From contig NC_087069.1 in NCBI RefSeq assembly GCF_963678635.1, positions 17,520,660 to 17,584,659 on the forward strand: a stretch of DNA of 64,000 nucleotides, written 5' to 3'. This document shows positions 23,481-36,430 of the stretch, one piece after another. Positions within the stretch are counted from its first letter, which is position 1; each line of letters starts with the position of its first letter. Origin of the DNA: Symsagittifera roscoffensis (lineage: Eukaryota; Xenacoelomorpha; Acoela; Convolutidae). Both the position numbers and the translations under genes were made by a program. The notes under the pieces are model-generated. The model saw only the letters and a program-made list of their open reading frames with translations. It made no database searches and was not told the DNA's origin.

Positions 23481-25090
23481 TGATCTCGTAGTCACTCCAC
23501 ACAAACAAACAAAAGGATATATTAGAACAAAACGACAGACAATTACAAGGAAAAATTAAAGCAAACATAGACAAATTACACGAAAAAGATTTTCAAAGCG
23601 AAGAATCACAGTCTCCGAATCAGAAACCAGTAATTTAGAAGAACTTTACAAGTAAAAAGACTCCATAAATAAAAATTATCATGTCAATGATATATTATTT
23701 TTTTCTGTTTCAGAAACCATATCACAACAATCAATACAAGGAAAACGAAGAATAAAAAAGGCATACAAAAATAAACCAGTACTTCTATACAATTGGAATC
23801 AACCAATAAAACACATCAAAAACTACACATAAACAGTCATAAAACATAAAAATGGATCAAAAATAAGAAGGCCAAGACGAAAACTCCTTTCTTCAATTTT
23901 TAATCAATCCACTCATGGAGATAGAGGACAAACACAATTTTGTCAAAATTTAATCGCAAATTTATTCAAAAAAGGAATTAGTCCATGTACAGCAGAATTT
24001 CCGGAAGTAAAAATCAAAAGACAAATTCTTTATCGTTATTTAAAAGGAATATGTAATATAACACACCAGCACGGAATCTATACCATAGAAATCAAATCAC
24101 TAAGTACGTTTCATGGTAGATATCTACTTGAAACAGACGACGTAAATATAGAATTTTCAAAGTATTCACAGAATACATAAAAAATATACAACATCAAAAT
24201 TCACAAGGAGCAAATTCAGTTACTAAATCACTAACGATGAATTTTCAATAATGTATACTTATACATCTATACTAGAAAAAACAGAATCTCAATGAACTTC
24301 ACCTGTTCAAACATCTAGACACACAGCTGTAAGACATGAAACTGCAATATTCTTCGAATTTTCAAACGCAATTAGTAAAAAATTAGCCAACAACGAATTT
24401 CGCAGAACGTTAAACACCACCAAAAAAACTCGTAGCATGGTTGATCATTGATTGTTTCCCATGTAATGTTGATTTAATGTCACAAAAAAGAAAAAACTTT
24501 AGACTTCAAAATTCAACTGATTAAACTGTCTTAGCAGAACAAACAGATCATGTTTGGGACCTTGAATGGTCTCAACCACTATTCCTGCTATTCCTGAACA
24601 TACCAACAGTTTTTTCAAGTCAAGCAATAGAACAATTTCTATTCACAAAGATTATGTTAAAGTATATCCACTCACAATTGACGCAACACCTTTAAACTAT
24701 AACTCGTTTCATCCCGATAGAATAGGAAATAATGGTTTAAACTCAACCCTCATACAACAAGAAAACCTAATTGGAACAAGAAATCGTACACAACAAGATA
24801 TTCAAACACCATCACATTTCGAAAATGAGGAAATAATTAAATTAAAAACAACAACAGCACAACAAAGTATTTCACCAATACATCCAAATCTTACAACTCC
24901 AAGACCCAAAAATCCAACATTACCACAGGTAGCATTACAATATACGGTTAAAACCTCCTTTGTTCCAAAATTTACACAAATGGATTATCAAACGTTTAGA
25001 CCAATGACGAAACCAACACAAAAACAAAGAACATTCACCAGAAATAGTTTTGCAGATTACAATTATTACTATGTAAATCGACCATGAACA
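23480..25090 (+). other. Pre-gag protein-like region of element 2
   Basis: Between leader and gag lie protein-like stretches (about 23920-24170 and 24566-25087, the latter Thr/Pro/Gln-rich). The same DNA is found twice in element 3 (about 45000-46860 and 41100-42950, minus), so it belongs to the family and is not a chance insertion. Many Ty3/gypsy elements have no such region before gag. Its role is unknown, and it is broken here. Confidence 0.5.
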
Positions 25091-25547
25091 ACTAAAACCT
25101 CTCGCGCAAACACGCAAAATCACTTTTTTTCACAAGTTCAAAGTGAAATTATCCATTTTTCAGCAAAACAAAAATAATAGACAACAAAACAAAAATAGAC
25201 ATTAAACACCTTATTATACCTCAACTATTTTCCATCTGATGATGAAGAATATTATAACCAAAATCATCAACACCTTGATCAAAAACAAAAACTCCACCCT
25301 TACCACATAAACCAACCAGATGTTTTGGAACCATATACACAAGAACAACATTTGCGACAACCTAGACCAACTCAAGCATCTCAAACTAAAAATGTTCATT
25401 CACAAAACCCAGTTAGTATACATTCTTATCAACCAACGCAAAAGCGAAATGAAATCCCGCTACCCTATTACTTACAACAACATGAAATAACAAAGAGTCA
25501 ACTTACAATTTTTTTCACAAATTCCAAATGCCGCAGAATCACTTCAA

Positions 25548-26530
25548 ATGACTATGAATCCATACCTAATGGGTAGATCGTCGTTAACATCAAACAAACC
25601 TTTAATGGTGTTTACAGGTAGAGACCCTGAATATTCTGTAGAAGATTATTTAATTGCAGTCACAGAAAATCTAATCTTAAAGATAGGACCTGAACCAATA
25701 AATACACAATTTCACCAAAATTGGATACAAAGACACACAACATTAATACAAACCACACTTGATGGCGCAGCTCAAAAATGGTTCTCAGTTTTATCTGTAG
25801 ATAAAAAATCAGATTGGAAAAGCTTCACCCGAGAATTTTCAAAAATGTTTGATACTGAAAGGAACAAGCAACATCAAGGAGTTTTGTGCAATGAATTTCT
25901 TAGATTACCAAACGAGACAATTAAACAATTAGCAGTAAGGATCGAAACACTAGTCCGAAAAGCATATTCACTCATCACTCATGATCATAAAAACATAAAT
26001 TTGACAGAGATTTTGATGATGACTCTGTCACCTCAATTACGAAAAATAGCAATCAAAAATAGAGCATCACATCCTTCCTAAATTCGAGAAGCAGATTTAG
26101 ATTTTAGAAAACTAGTTGATAAACTAGAACAAGCAGAAATCCTATTGAAACTAGAAGAAACAGAAAATCTCAAGCTACAATATGTTAAAAATATTCAAAC
26201 CACTGCAACACAAATAAATAATAAACACAATTCAGAAACAGTTTTATCCAAAAAGATCACCGAAATTTTGAATATATACCCAATTTTTAAAGGTAAACCA
26301 TCAATCAGAAAATGGTGTAACTATTGCCGAAGATACGGACATAGCACTGCTGAATGCAGACAAAAACAACAAGACAACCAGAACAAACCACAAAAGTACA
26401 AGAAACCAATAGAAAGAGATCAAAATTTACCAAACAAGAACATTCACAGTAATAATAGTTCTGGAAAACTACTTCCAAACAGTTCGAATTATTTAAGAAA
26501 CCAATCACCTTATAACTCTAGCTACTGAGG
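25548..26530 (+). other. gag-like region of element 2
   Basis: The capsid-like part begins with MTMNPYLMGRSSLTSNKP and continues through QKWFSVL...WKSFTREFSKMFDT, a retrotransposon-gag pattern. A CCHC zinc knuckle (CNYCRRYGHSTAEC) lies at about 26320-26360. Homologous starts (TMNPYL-DGS-ITSNKPL) occur in element 3 near 40850 and 44700 on the minus strand. Part of a broken element. Confidence 0.85.
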
Positions 26531-26853
26531 CAGATCACCAGACCAAAAAAAATCACGTAAGGATTCACAAAACAGATATAGTTGCTCAAATAGTGGAAAT
26601 AATTAGTATCGAAATAACAATTCACGATCAAATTCAAATAGACCAGAATAATCGTTTGATACCAGTTCCCATTCACACTCTAGGAATCGACACTCTTCCA
26701 ATGATAGATCAAGCACTTCATCATACAATAGACATATAAATTATTCCAACAATAGGAAGCTAACGATAGAAGCTGCTCAAATAATCGAAATCAACGATAT
26801 CCAAACAATAGATCACGAGATTATTCAAATCACCAATAATCTAACAACAACAA

Positions 26854-27621
26854 ATGTCAAAAAGGACCCGAGAAAACTCAAAAAATAGAAACTCAAACTA
26901 TAACAATGGACAAAGAAACTACTCTCAATCACCTCATAGAAATAATACACGTTATCCCGATTCTCAAAACAAATATAGAAGCAATACACCAAAACATCAG
27001 AGACAAATTAATCAAGTACAATCAACTGAAGAAACCAATTCAGACCCCCCTGGTATTGATAATACAGAAAGTACTGAATTAAAATTAAATCACATCAATT
27101 GCGAATCTACAGACAGTGAAAACGATACAGAAAGTACAATTTCAGTCAACATGATAGAAGTTGAAAATGACTATGAAACTGTTACGTACAAACAACCATT
27201 TCATTCCTATGTCTATGAAAATCACTTGGAACTTCTTTTAGATTATTACAATAGACCTAGAAGTAATAACATACCAAGAGAGCAAGAAGTAAATGCAGCA
27301 ACGACATTACACGAACCTGAAAAAGAACAAGCTTCATGTTCTATTACAAATCACAATTACCAAAGCGTACCAAAAACACTACCAAGAAAAAAATTTTGGA
27401 CAATTCCATTTCTCTTAGAAAGTCCAAAAATTAAAGAATTTCAACCAACAGACTTTGAAATAGACTTCTTAATAGATTCTGGAGCAGAGTCAAACATTAT
27501 TAAAATTCCAACCTGGAATGAAATCAAAATTTTACATCCAAAACTAAAACCTTTGAAGACAGCCAGTAGACTAGCAACAGCACAAGACTCAACCTTAGCA
27601 AACTACGGAAAAATTTACTAA
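26854..27621 (+). other. Basic linker and aspartic protease region of element 2
   Basis: An Asn/Arg/Ser-rich stretch is followed by QRQINQVQ and DPPGIDNTE, both conserved in element 3 near 39770-39840. It ends with FLIDSGAESNII at about 27470-27505, the active-site pattern (D-S-G) of a retroviral-type protease. Part of a broken element. Confidence 0.85.
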
Positions 27622-28001
27622 GAATACCACTTTTGTTACTAAGAATACCACTAAGACAATGGGATAAAACAAACTCTTAAATAAACCATTTAAGCGAACC
27701 TTCGACATCACAGATATAAACCACAAAGTCATTGGAATTCCAATCATCACTAAAAACATAACAACTATCAATATACTAGACAGCAAAATTAATATAAAAG
27801 ATATATACAAGAATGCAAAACACCGCTTTAACAATCTTCCAAAGAATGAACAAAAAACCACGCAAACCCTTTTTCGCAAAATCTTACCCCATTTATAATA
27901 AAGAAAGAAAACATCTTAAACCACTCTCAGGATACATTTATGAATTCCCGATCAAACAAATTCATCAATATGACTAAAATCAAAACAGACAACATCACTA
28001 T

Positions 28002-28420
28002 ATGTCTAAATTTGAATTTAGACCAATTCATAAAGTTTTTAGAGTAACAGTTTCATCCATAAAATACATGAAAAATTCAAATTCTGACATTATTTCTCTA
28101 CATGTATACAATAACTCCCCATATAAAATAACCCTACCTCTAGGACTCCTAGGATATTGTGAAACTAATGCAACAAGATGTAGCATATGTCCCCTAACCA
28201 AAACTCCAATGTGGAAGAATCCCGACCACTAAGTGTCCCGCACGAATACTAAATATAATCACAAGCTTTTAAAACTTATCCAGAACCCACCTTACGACTT
28301 TTCCATTGCTTTGGCCACTACTTCAGACTAAAAACATCGTTCGCATACTAGCAAATCTACTAACCACAACAGTTGCAATCCACGAAATTTTCCCTCATGG
28401 ATTCTTTCTCGATGATTAAG
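28002..28420 (+). other. 3' coding remnants of element 2
   Basis: 28002-28232 (containing YKITLPLGLLGYCET) matches element 3 at 38881-39060, minus, which lies between protease and reverse transcriptase. 28310-28420 matches the 3' end of element 1 at 4040-4170. These two parts are adjacent here, so most of pol and env was lost. Confidence 0.7.
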
Positions 28421-29999
28421 TAAGTATGAATTGAATAAATTAAAAACCAACAAATTCGAAATAAAACTAACCATTCTTTATTTAATGTTTTTTCTTTAGT
28501 CTTCAGATCACAATCATCTACAACCAGAAAAACCAAATAAAAATAAAAAACTTTTTCAAAATTTATAAACTTCTATTAACAAACCGCAATGAATGAAGCA
28601 GTAAAATTTCTTCCCCACAGTAAAAATTAATATATAAAGTTTTTTCCACAATGTAGTAAATCTGAATACTTAATAATTTCAATCCCCATGAAGCAGCAAA
28701 TTTAGAAATTTTCAGTAGTAAATTTATACAAATGCAAGCAGTACTAACCTTTTGAGAGACGTTTCTGTCTAAAATTCACTTGCACACAAATTCTATCCAT
28801 ACTTGCACAGCTCGCCCACGACGAGTTGTTTAAAATAATGAAATTCAAGTTTTAACTTTCACTAACAACAACTCAAATAAGCATTAACAAGTTTCAAACT
28901 TTCTGATAACCCGGTTGGAAAGGAATTATATAATAATCCCAACTAACCAATGCAGCTTACTAAACACCATAAACGACAAACTAACAGCATGACTAAGAAA
29001 ACGAAAACCCCAGGTACCCAAACCGGATTAAAACAGCTTAAAGAACCGATAATTTGTTCTTTTGAAGAATATTGATAAGTCTGAAAAAGAAAGACTAAAA
29101 CACCAAAAAGTCGAAAGACAAACCCGAGCCAAACAATTTAATTTTTGAGAAAAGGTCACAACTAAATCAACAAAAGGGAAAAACCAATGAAAACACAACA
29201 TAAAAGGTTAACACAAAACAGGACTCCATAAAAAACCAGCATGAAATCATACCCTCACTCCTGACCTAACCCACCAGAAGAGGACGTCCTGAGCATGCTT
29301 TATAGCGGGCCCAACCCACTGTGCTAGGAACCACGCTTTGTGATCCACTCCCTATTTTTGAAAAGAGCTTCTCAAGAGTGACTAACTCTTTAAAATAAAC
29401 AGAACTAAATTAAAAGCTTTTGTGATAAAAACTAATAAAAAATCATAACAAAAATTAGAACTAACAAAAATTTATATATGTGAAATATTTATTGCAGTAA
29501 ATAGATCACCCACAATCAAGAAGACGAGCATCAAGAATTAAGACGACCCCATCACACTCAATCCATAGAATGGCTGAACACAACCGATATGCCGCCCACA
29601 GTCACAACTCAAAGGATTTGAAGTACGACTTGACATCGAAGCAAAGGACTTCATTGAATCAGACCAATGGCCATTTCGATGTTCAAGTATACGTAAAGAT
29701 CCGAGTTACAAGGCATTACCTCCAAACTCGAGCTTCACGCCATTCCCAAACAAGATCGAAATACAGTTCTTCGCCAAACAAGAACAAACTATCATAACAA
29801 ACCGTTTGGGAATCAGATTGATTTTGTTGGCGGTCACAGTCTTTGTTGAATGACAGAATGACATCTACGATTCCAGCTTCCTGGAGCTCCCTCCTCCAAA
29901 AACGGAAAAAATTATGCTCGCAAAAAACAAACGACCATCATCCATTCTCCATTACAGATAGAAGTCAAAGAAAAAAAAACTCTGTAAACCCCGGATGGG
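28421..29999 (+). other. 3' noncoding tail of element 2
   Basis: AT-rich tail shared in blocks with element 1 (4200-5220). Just before the LTR is an A-rich purine stretch (about 29967-29980) that could be the polypurine tract, followed by CCCCGGATGGG, which also precedes the LTR at 12114. The open frames at 29570-30043 are not genes. Confidence 0.6.
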
Positions 30000-30388
30000 T
30001 GGAACCAGATCCAAACTATAATTTATTATTGGTTATAATTTAGATATTTTATCCCTATAAAATATTAAAGACTAACCAATAACACTTCATCAAACTAACA
30101 ACCCACTTTTTTGTAAATGCTGAAATTACTTGTAATTTGAGCACCAGAGCGATTTGAATTTAACCCGACAACTTAGTTGCTTTTTCCAAGAGACCGACTC
30201 GTATTAAACCAGTGTACTCTAGATCTATATATACATATATGAAACTGAGAGATATAAGAGTAAGATTAAGACCGGTATTAGACTAAGAAGTTGCACGAAT
30301 CTATCCGGCCGAAAATAAGATAGCGTGACGAGCAGACGGTGTACACTATCTGAAATTAACTATGAGTTAGACCTTTCCTTCCAACTCA
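30000..30388 (+). repeat. 3' LTR of element 2
   Basis: 389 bp, TGGAACCAGATCC to CCAACTCA. It aligns along its length with the 5' LTR apart from point differences and a short TATATACATATAT insertion after AGATC. Confidence 0.85.
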
Positions 30389-30502
30389 TTATCGTAAAAA
30401 ATCTCTTATGTCATTAATCCGAACAATTTATTTGATTTATGACACGCCTAATTTCATAATCTTTAAAAGACTTGAAGTTATTGCTTATACAATAAAACAT
30501 TG

Positions 30503-30651
30503 TTAGTGGGAGATATTTCAGATTCTAAACAAATACCAGTTGACTCAAATGATGCAAAGATATATAGTTTGTTAAATCGAGGCTTATGTTCGAATATAAA
30601 AGCAGGATTCCAAAAATCTGAAGGTTTAATAGTTTTTACAAAAATTATTTA
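30503..30651 (+). other. Short protein-like stretch, possible exon
   Basis: An open stretch containing QIPVDSNDAKIYSLLNRG and LCSNIKAGFQKSEG looks protein-coding. A GATATTTCAG acceptor (30521) and an AAG/GTTTAA donor (30624) would make a 102-nt exon that begins with two split-codon bases, the phase the truncated exon at 21710 would need. There is no likeness to gene A exon 2. It may equally be a remnant of an unknown mobile or virus-like element. Unrecognised. Confidence 0.3.
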
Positions 30652-31245
30652 GAAAATAAATTAATTTCAAAATATTCAATTAGTTTCAAAATTGATGGAA
30701 CAAAGACAACCCAATGCAGTGCACGTAGCACAAAGTAATCCCTCCCTAGTTATTTGAAAAAACTTTAAAATTTTTTTTGGGCTGTTGCCTGTTTTTTTTC
30801 TAACGTGCCGGTTTGATCTTTATATATCAAGAAGGCTAGTGATACAATTCCATAAACCAAGTCCTTAAGAAAACTAATAATAAAAAGTTCATACATTACT
30901 TTAAAGTGATGTCATCGAATTGTGAAATAACTTTTTTCATGTTTTGGCATAAAATTCGGTGTATCGTACTAAAAAGAGAAGAAAAATTTTGTCCAATTTT
31001 CATAGAAATTGTATGTTTAGGATTTTTTTGATGGCGACAACAAAAAAAAGTTTTAAGTTACTTTTCCCCAAAAGTTTTTTCAACCGCAAGTCGGATTTTG
31101 TACTCAAACAAACATTTTCCTAAAATATTTTGGCATGCGAAATTTAATTTTTTTTGCGCATAACGTACTCCTCCATACAAAAAATTGGTTACAGCAAAAC
31201 GCTAAACACTCATATTTTGAGTGTTTAGCCTTGAGTTTTGTCTGA
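30652..31245. other. AT-rich spacer
   Basis: No gene or clear repeat between element 2 with its flank and the left end of element 3. Confidence 0.45.
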
Positions 31246-34200
31246 TAATTAAAAATTAAAACTTAGATATCAAAACAATTTTGAAAGTTTTTGCTTTGTT
31301 GTTTTTAGTATATATTTGTGCTAGAAAATTTTTATAGAATTCCAGTCGTTTCCAGTGCATCAAAACTTTGCTGACTATAGTTTGGAGTAAACTATGACTT
31401 TTGTCACATGTCTTCGGTCACGAACACATCCCAAAATTGTTGAGAAACTAAAGTTTCAAAAAATCAACTTTTCTGCTTAATGGGAAAATGTTATTTATAC
31501 AATTTCCATAAATGAAAAATCACTTATCATAGAATTTTCATGCGATTTTCTGTACTTTTGGAATTGCATGAAAAGTGATTGACTAACATTTTTTCATATA
31601 GAAAAATTGTGTGAGTAGCGGGGTAAGGAGATTAATTGAAAGAATTCTAGGAACTTTAGCATTAAACTTATTGAAGTTGACTCAGATCTTCTATGCTGAT
31701 GGATAGATTTTCTATAATGATTCGTACTGTAATTTGCTTAGGGGTCATGTCGATTGGCTGGTTTAAATGGTTCTGATAATGCTCCACGTCTTTTTCAAAC
31801 GGGTTTTCTGGATGAGATAAACGAGTAGATGATTGGAGTTGATTCGATTGACTTGTTGTTGGTGTTGACTGGGGATTTTGGGATGGGTTGGAATTTAGGG
31901 AATCTTTTATTGGGGCTGGGTCAGCAATTTCGATTTTTTCAACTCTCTGTTTTTTAATGGTTTTTTGAAAATTTTTGTTTTAAAAAAAGTTTTTTGAGAA
32001 AAATTATTATTGAAACTATCGGTAGTATGAAAACGGTTATTGCTTTTTCTATGCGTTTGTAAAAACTCAGGATGAGGAAATTTATTAAGTTCAAAATTAG
32101 TAAAAAGTATCAAAAGTTTACATTTCATTTAGGAAAAGTTGTATCATTTAGAAGATAATTTTTTTTTATCGCACCTGGTCAGGTGGTCAAGGCTTTGGGA
32201 AATAGAATGGTAGGTTTGAAACAGTGAATTTAAAATTAGAAATTGTATACATAAAACTATGATTGTGGTTACTGCAAATTCCAAAAAATCGCTTAATAAA
32301 ATTTGCAAAAATTGAAATAGTCTGGTAGAAATGAGAAAAATTTGAATAGAATAGAAACAAGATTTTCTTTGAGTGAATCCAAAGTGAGAATTCAAAAAGT
32401 GATATTTTTTCCGAACTATTATAATTTTTTTTGAAATTTATTGAGTGTGGTTGGTTTGTTTATTGATTTTTGACAAGTGGGTTGATTATGAAAAAGTTTA
32501 GGTGTTGAGAAGTCTGTGTATAAAGTTTTTTGATTCTTGTTTCAGTTTATGGGATGTTTAAGGGTTTTTGGGAGGTAGCTAGCCTTTAGGCTGAGCGATC
32601 TTATCATTTTTTTATACTGTAGGCTAATTTAGTTTTTTTTTCTGTGATCTTTTCTGTGGCTGTTTCTGTGATCTTAATGTATTCAATTTTTTTGACTTTT
32701 GGATTGATTGATAGAAGGGGGATGCAACTTAGGTATATTGTTTAATCAAGTTCCCAAGTATAGGGGTATTGCTTAGTTTTAACCTAAAAAATTTTGAGTT
32801 GGAGATATAGATCTAGGTCAAGTTTCAGTTATGTCGGCTAATGATAGAGGTGGTCTTGAAAAAAGAGAAATACCATTTCGAGCGATATGATTAGTCGACA
32901 TTCCGTGATTATTTTTGCGAAACAGGAGTCAGAAATGAGACATTGAAAAAGTCTTTTTTGATTGATTTTTGATCAATAATAAATACTTAATGATTTGAAA
33001 ATGACGTATTGCTTTAGTAATCAGGTGGAAAGTTGTCGAAATTCAACTTTCATTAGATTTTTAGGATGAAGAAAAAATGTATAGTCTAATTTTGGTTGAT
33101 TTTGGAGTCGGGATGATTGGCGTTGTTTCAATTTTTTGTTTTTATCTCAGGAGGTATATTTTGTTCTTGTAATTTACAGTTTGTTCTTTGTTTGTCGGCT
33201 AGTTTTTTTTTAAAAAAAAATCCGATATAGCTTTTGTTTTAGGAATGAGGTCTGTGGAAGTGTGTTTTAGTTTCTGATAATTGTGATTCATCATTGTTTT
33301 GTGGTGTTTCAACAATTTGTTGTGCCGTAAAAGAGCATAAATGTGTAAATTCCCAAAGAGCATGTTCTTTGAGGTAATATGGTAAAAGGTAATTTCTAAG
33401 TTTACTTCTATGTATTTTACATCTAAGGGTTATTCCATGATTCGTTACTGTTCTTTTCTTATGAGTTTTAAAAATTAAAACTTAGATATCAAAACAATTT
33501 TGAAAGTTTTTGCTTTGTTGTTTTTAGTATATATTTGTGCTAGAAAATTTTTATAGAATTCCAGTCGTTTCCAGTGCATCAAAACTTTGCTGACTATAGT
33601 TTGGAGTAAACTATGACTTTTGTCACATGTCTTCGGTCACGAACACATCCCAAAATTGTTGAGAAACTAAAGTTTCAAAAAATTAACTTTTCTGCTTAAT
33701 GGGAAAATGTTATTTATACAATTTCCATAAATGAAAAATCACTTATCATAGAATTTTCATGCGATTTTCTGTACTTTTGGAATTGCATGAAAAGTGATTG
33801 ACTAACATTTTTTCATATAGAAAAATTGTGTGAGTAGCGGGGTAAGGAGATTAATTGAAAGAATTCTAGGAACTTTAGCATTAAACTTATTGAAGTTGAC
33901 TCAGATCTTCTATGCTGATGGATAGATTTTCTATAATGATTCGTACTGTAATTTGCTTAGGGGTCATGTCGATTGGCTGGTTTAAATGGTTCTGATAATG
34001 CTCCACGTCTTTTTCAAACGGGTTTTCTGGATGAGATAAACGAGTAGATGATTGGAGTTGATTCGATTGACTTGTTGTTGGTGTTGACTGGGGATTTTGG
34101 GATGGGTTGGAATTTAGGGAATCTTTTATTGGGGCTGGGTCAGCAATTTCGATTTTTTCAACTCTCTGTTTTTTAATGGTTTTTTGAAAATTTTTGTTTT

Positions 34201-35686
34201 AAAAAAAGTTTTTTGAGAAAAATTATTATTGAAACTATCGGTAGTATGAAAACGGTTATTGCTTTTTCTATGCGTTTGTAAAAACTCAGGATGAGGAAAT
34301 TTATTAAGTTCAAAATTAGTAAAAAGTATCAAAAGTTTACATTTCATTTAGGAAAAGTTGTATCATTTAGAAGATAAGTTTTTTATTATCGCACCTGGTC
34401 AGGTGGTCAAGGCTTTGGGAAATAGAATGGTAGGTTTGAAACAGTGAATTTAAAATTAGAAATTGTATACAAAAAACTATGATTGTGGTTACTGCAAATT
34501 CCAAAAAATCGCTTAATAAAATTTGCAAAAATTGAAATTGTCTGGTAGAAATGAGAAAAATTTGAATAGAATAGAAACAAGATTTTCTTTGAGTGAATCC
34601 AAAGTGAGAATTCAAAAAGTGATATTTTTTCCGAACTATTATAATTTTTTTTGAAATTTATTGAGTGTGGTTGGTTTGTTTATTGATTTTTGACAAGTGG
34701 GTTGATTATGAAAAAGTTTAGGTGTTGAGAAGTCTGTGTATAAAGTTTTTTGATTCTTGTTTCAGTTTATGGGATGTTTAAGGGTTTTTGGGAGGTAGCT
34801 TGCCTTTAGGCTGAGCGATCTTATCATTTTTTTATACTGTAGGCTAATTTAGTTTTTTTTTCTGTGATCTTTTCTGTGGCTGTTTCTGTGATCTTAATGT
34901 ATTCAATTTTTTTGACTTTTGGATTGATTGATAGAAGGGGGATGCAACTTAGGTATATTGTTTAATCAAGTTGCCAAGTATAGGGGTATTGCTTAGTTTT
35001 AACCTAAAAAATTTTGAGTTGGAGATATAGATCTAGGTCAAGTTTCAGTTATGTCGGCTAATGATAGAGGTGGTCTTGAAAAAAGAGAAATACCATTTCG
35101 AGCGATATGATTAGTCGACATTCCGTGATTATTTTTGAGAAACAGGAGTCAGAAATGAGACATTGAAAAAGTCTTTTTTGATTGATTTTTGATCAATAAT
35201 AAATACTTAATGATTTGAAAATGACGTATTGCTTTAGTAATCAGGTGGAAAGTTGTCGAAATTCAACTTTCATTAGATTTTTAGGATGAAGAAAAAATGT
35301 ATAATCTAATTTTGATTGATTTTGGAGTCGGGATGATTGGCGTTGTTTCAATTTTTTGTTTTTATCTCAGGAGGTATATTTTGTTCTTGTAATTTACAGT
35401 TTGTTCTTTGTTTGTCGGCTAGTTTTTTTTAAAAAAAATCCGATATAGCTTTTGTTTTAGGAATGAGGTCTGTGGAAGTGTGTTTTAGTTTCTGATAATT
35501 GTGATTCATCATTGTTTTGTGGTGTTTCAACAATTTGTTGTGCCGTAAAAGAGCATAAATGTGTAAATTCCCAAAGAGCATGTTCTTTGAGGTAATATGG
35601 TAAAAGGTAATTTCTAAGTTTACTTCTATGTATTTTACATCTAAGGGTTATTCCATGATTCGTTACTGTTCTTTTCTTATGAGTTG
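31246..35686. repeat. 2.2-kb tandem duplication in element 3
   Basis: The block at about 31246-33466 is repeated at about 33467-35686, offset about 2219 bp, with only scattered base differences. The pair is far more alike than the LTR copies, so the duplication is recent or an assembly effect. It carries the env-like 3' part. The repeated 73- and 82/83-codon open frames inside are not host genes. Confidence 0.93.
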
Positions 35687-36029
35687 CAACTTCTTTGAAT
35701 TTTCTGTATTTTTGTAAAGTTTGGAACAGGTTTATTTCTTCATTTTTAGGAAAGATTAAGCCGGTGTAAAACGGGAATTTAATTATGAATGAAATTTTTG
35801 TCTTTGTACTGTTTTCTTTGCAACTTTTGATAGTTTTCATTGTTTTTCTTTATTTAAATTTCAAGCTAGGTGGATACCAGAGGGTAGTTTTAATTTTTGT
35901 GGGTTAATAAAACTAACTTCATCATGTGTATGAGGTAGTAAATTGTAGCAAAGAAGTCTTTCGTCGGTTTGCAATGTCCTTGTGCATTTTTTGATGAATT
36001 TTCTGTGACCAATACTTGGTATCGTGGTT

Positions 36030-36430
36030 TTGGTTGTGCAAAAATGGTTGTGTTTTGGATCTTTTAAGCTAGTGGAAATAATTTTACATCTATCGACCAT
36101 TCAGCATTTTTTATCGTCTCCGTTAGTTGTACATCGGAGGTAGTCTTGTAAAAGAACAGTTCATAACTTCAACCAGTTCATTTGTTCATGGAGCATTTGA
36201 GGTTCTAGGGTTTATGCTTTTTTATAAATGACAAAATGTGATTATTTAATTGTTTATAAATTCTGTTGCGTAGTCTACAACAAGGTTTTCAGTCATATGC
36301 ATAATAGACATTAGACTGTGTTACATGTTTTAGTGCTACGCAATGTGTAAAGGTGTCCACAAGGACCATTGTGTATGCATTTACTTCTGATTCTGACGAT
36401 CGAGGGCCTAGTGTGTTAAATTAAATTCTG
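36030..36430 (-). other. Integrase-like region of element 3
   Basis: On the minus strand the words TEFINN and, further on, TNELVEVMN match the catalytic core and following segment of Ty3/gypsy integrases. Part of a broken element. Confidence 0.6.

Larger units (their letters stand above)
21716..30388 (+). mobile_element. Ty3/gypsy-like LTR element 2, both LTRs present, broken
   Basis: The element is bounded by related LTRs (21716-22093 and 30000-30388), with a primer-binding site just after the 5' LTR. Its parts in order are: leader (22110-23480), a protein-like pre-gag region (23480-25090), gag with a zinc knuckle (25548-26530), a basic Asn/Arg-rich part and an aspartic protease motif (26854-27621), then short 3' pol- and env-like remnants (28000-28420) and a noncoding tail. 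Most of pol (reverse transcriptase, RNase H, integrase) is absent, so the copy is defective with several breaks. The LTRs differ at roughly one position in ten by eye, so the insertion is not young. No clear target duplication. The pol-bearing relative is element 3. Confidence 0.85.

Noticed and set aside
29570-30043. Two plus-strand open frames before the 3' LTR
   Set aside because: The DNA matches the noncoding tail of element 1 and the LTR itself.
31907-34615. Pairs of identical small minus-strand open frames
   Set aside because: They are the same piece of the LTR element seen twice because of the 2.2-kb duplication, not host paralogues.
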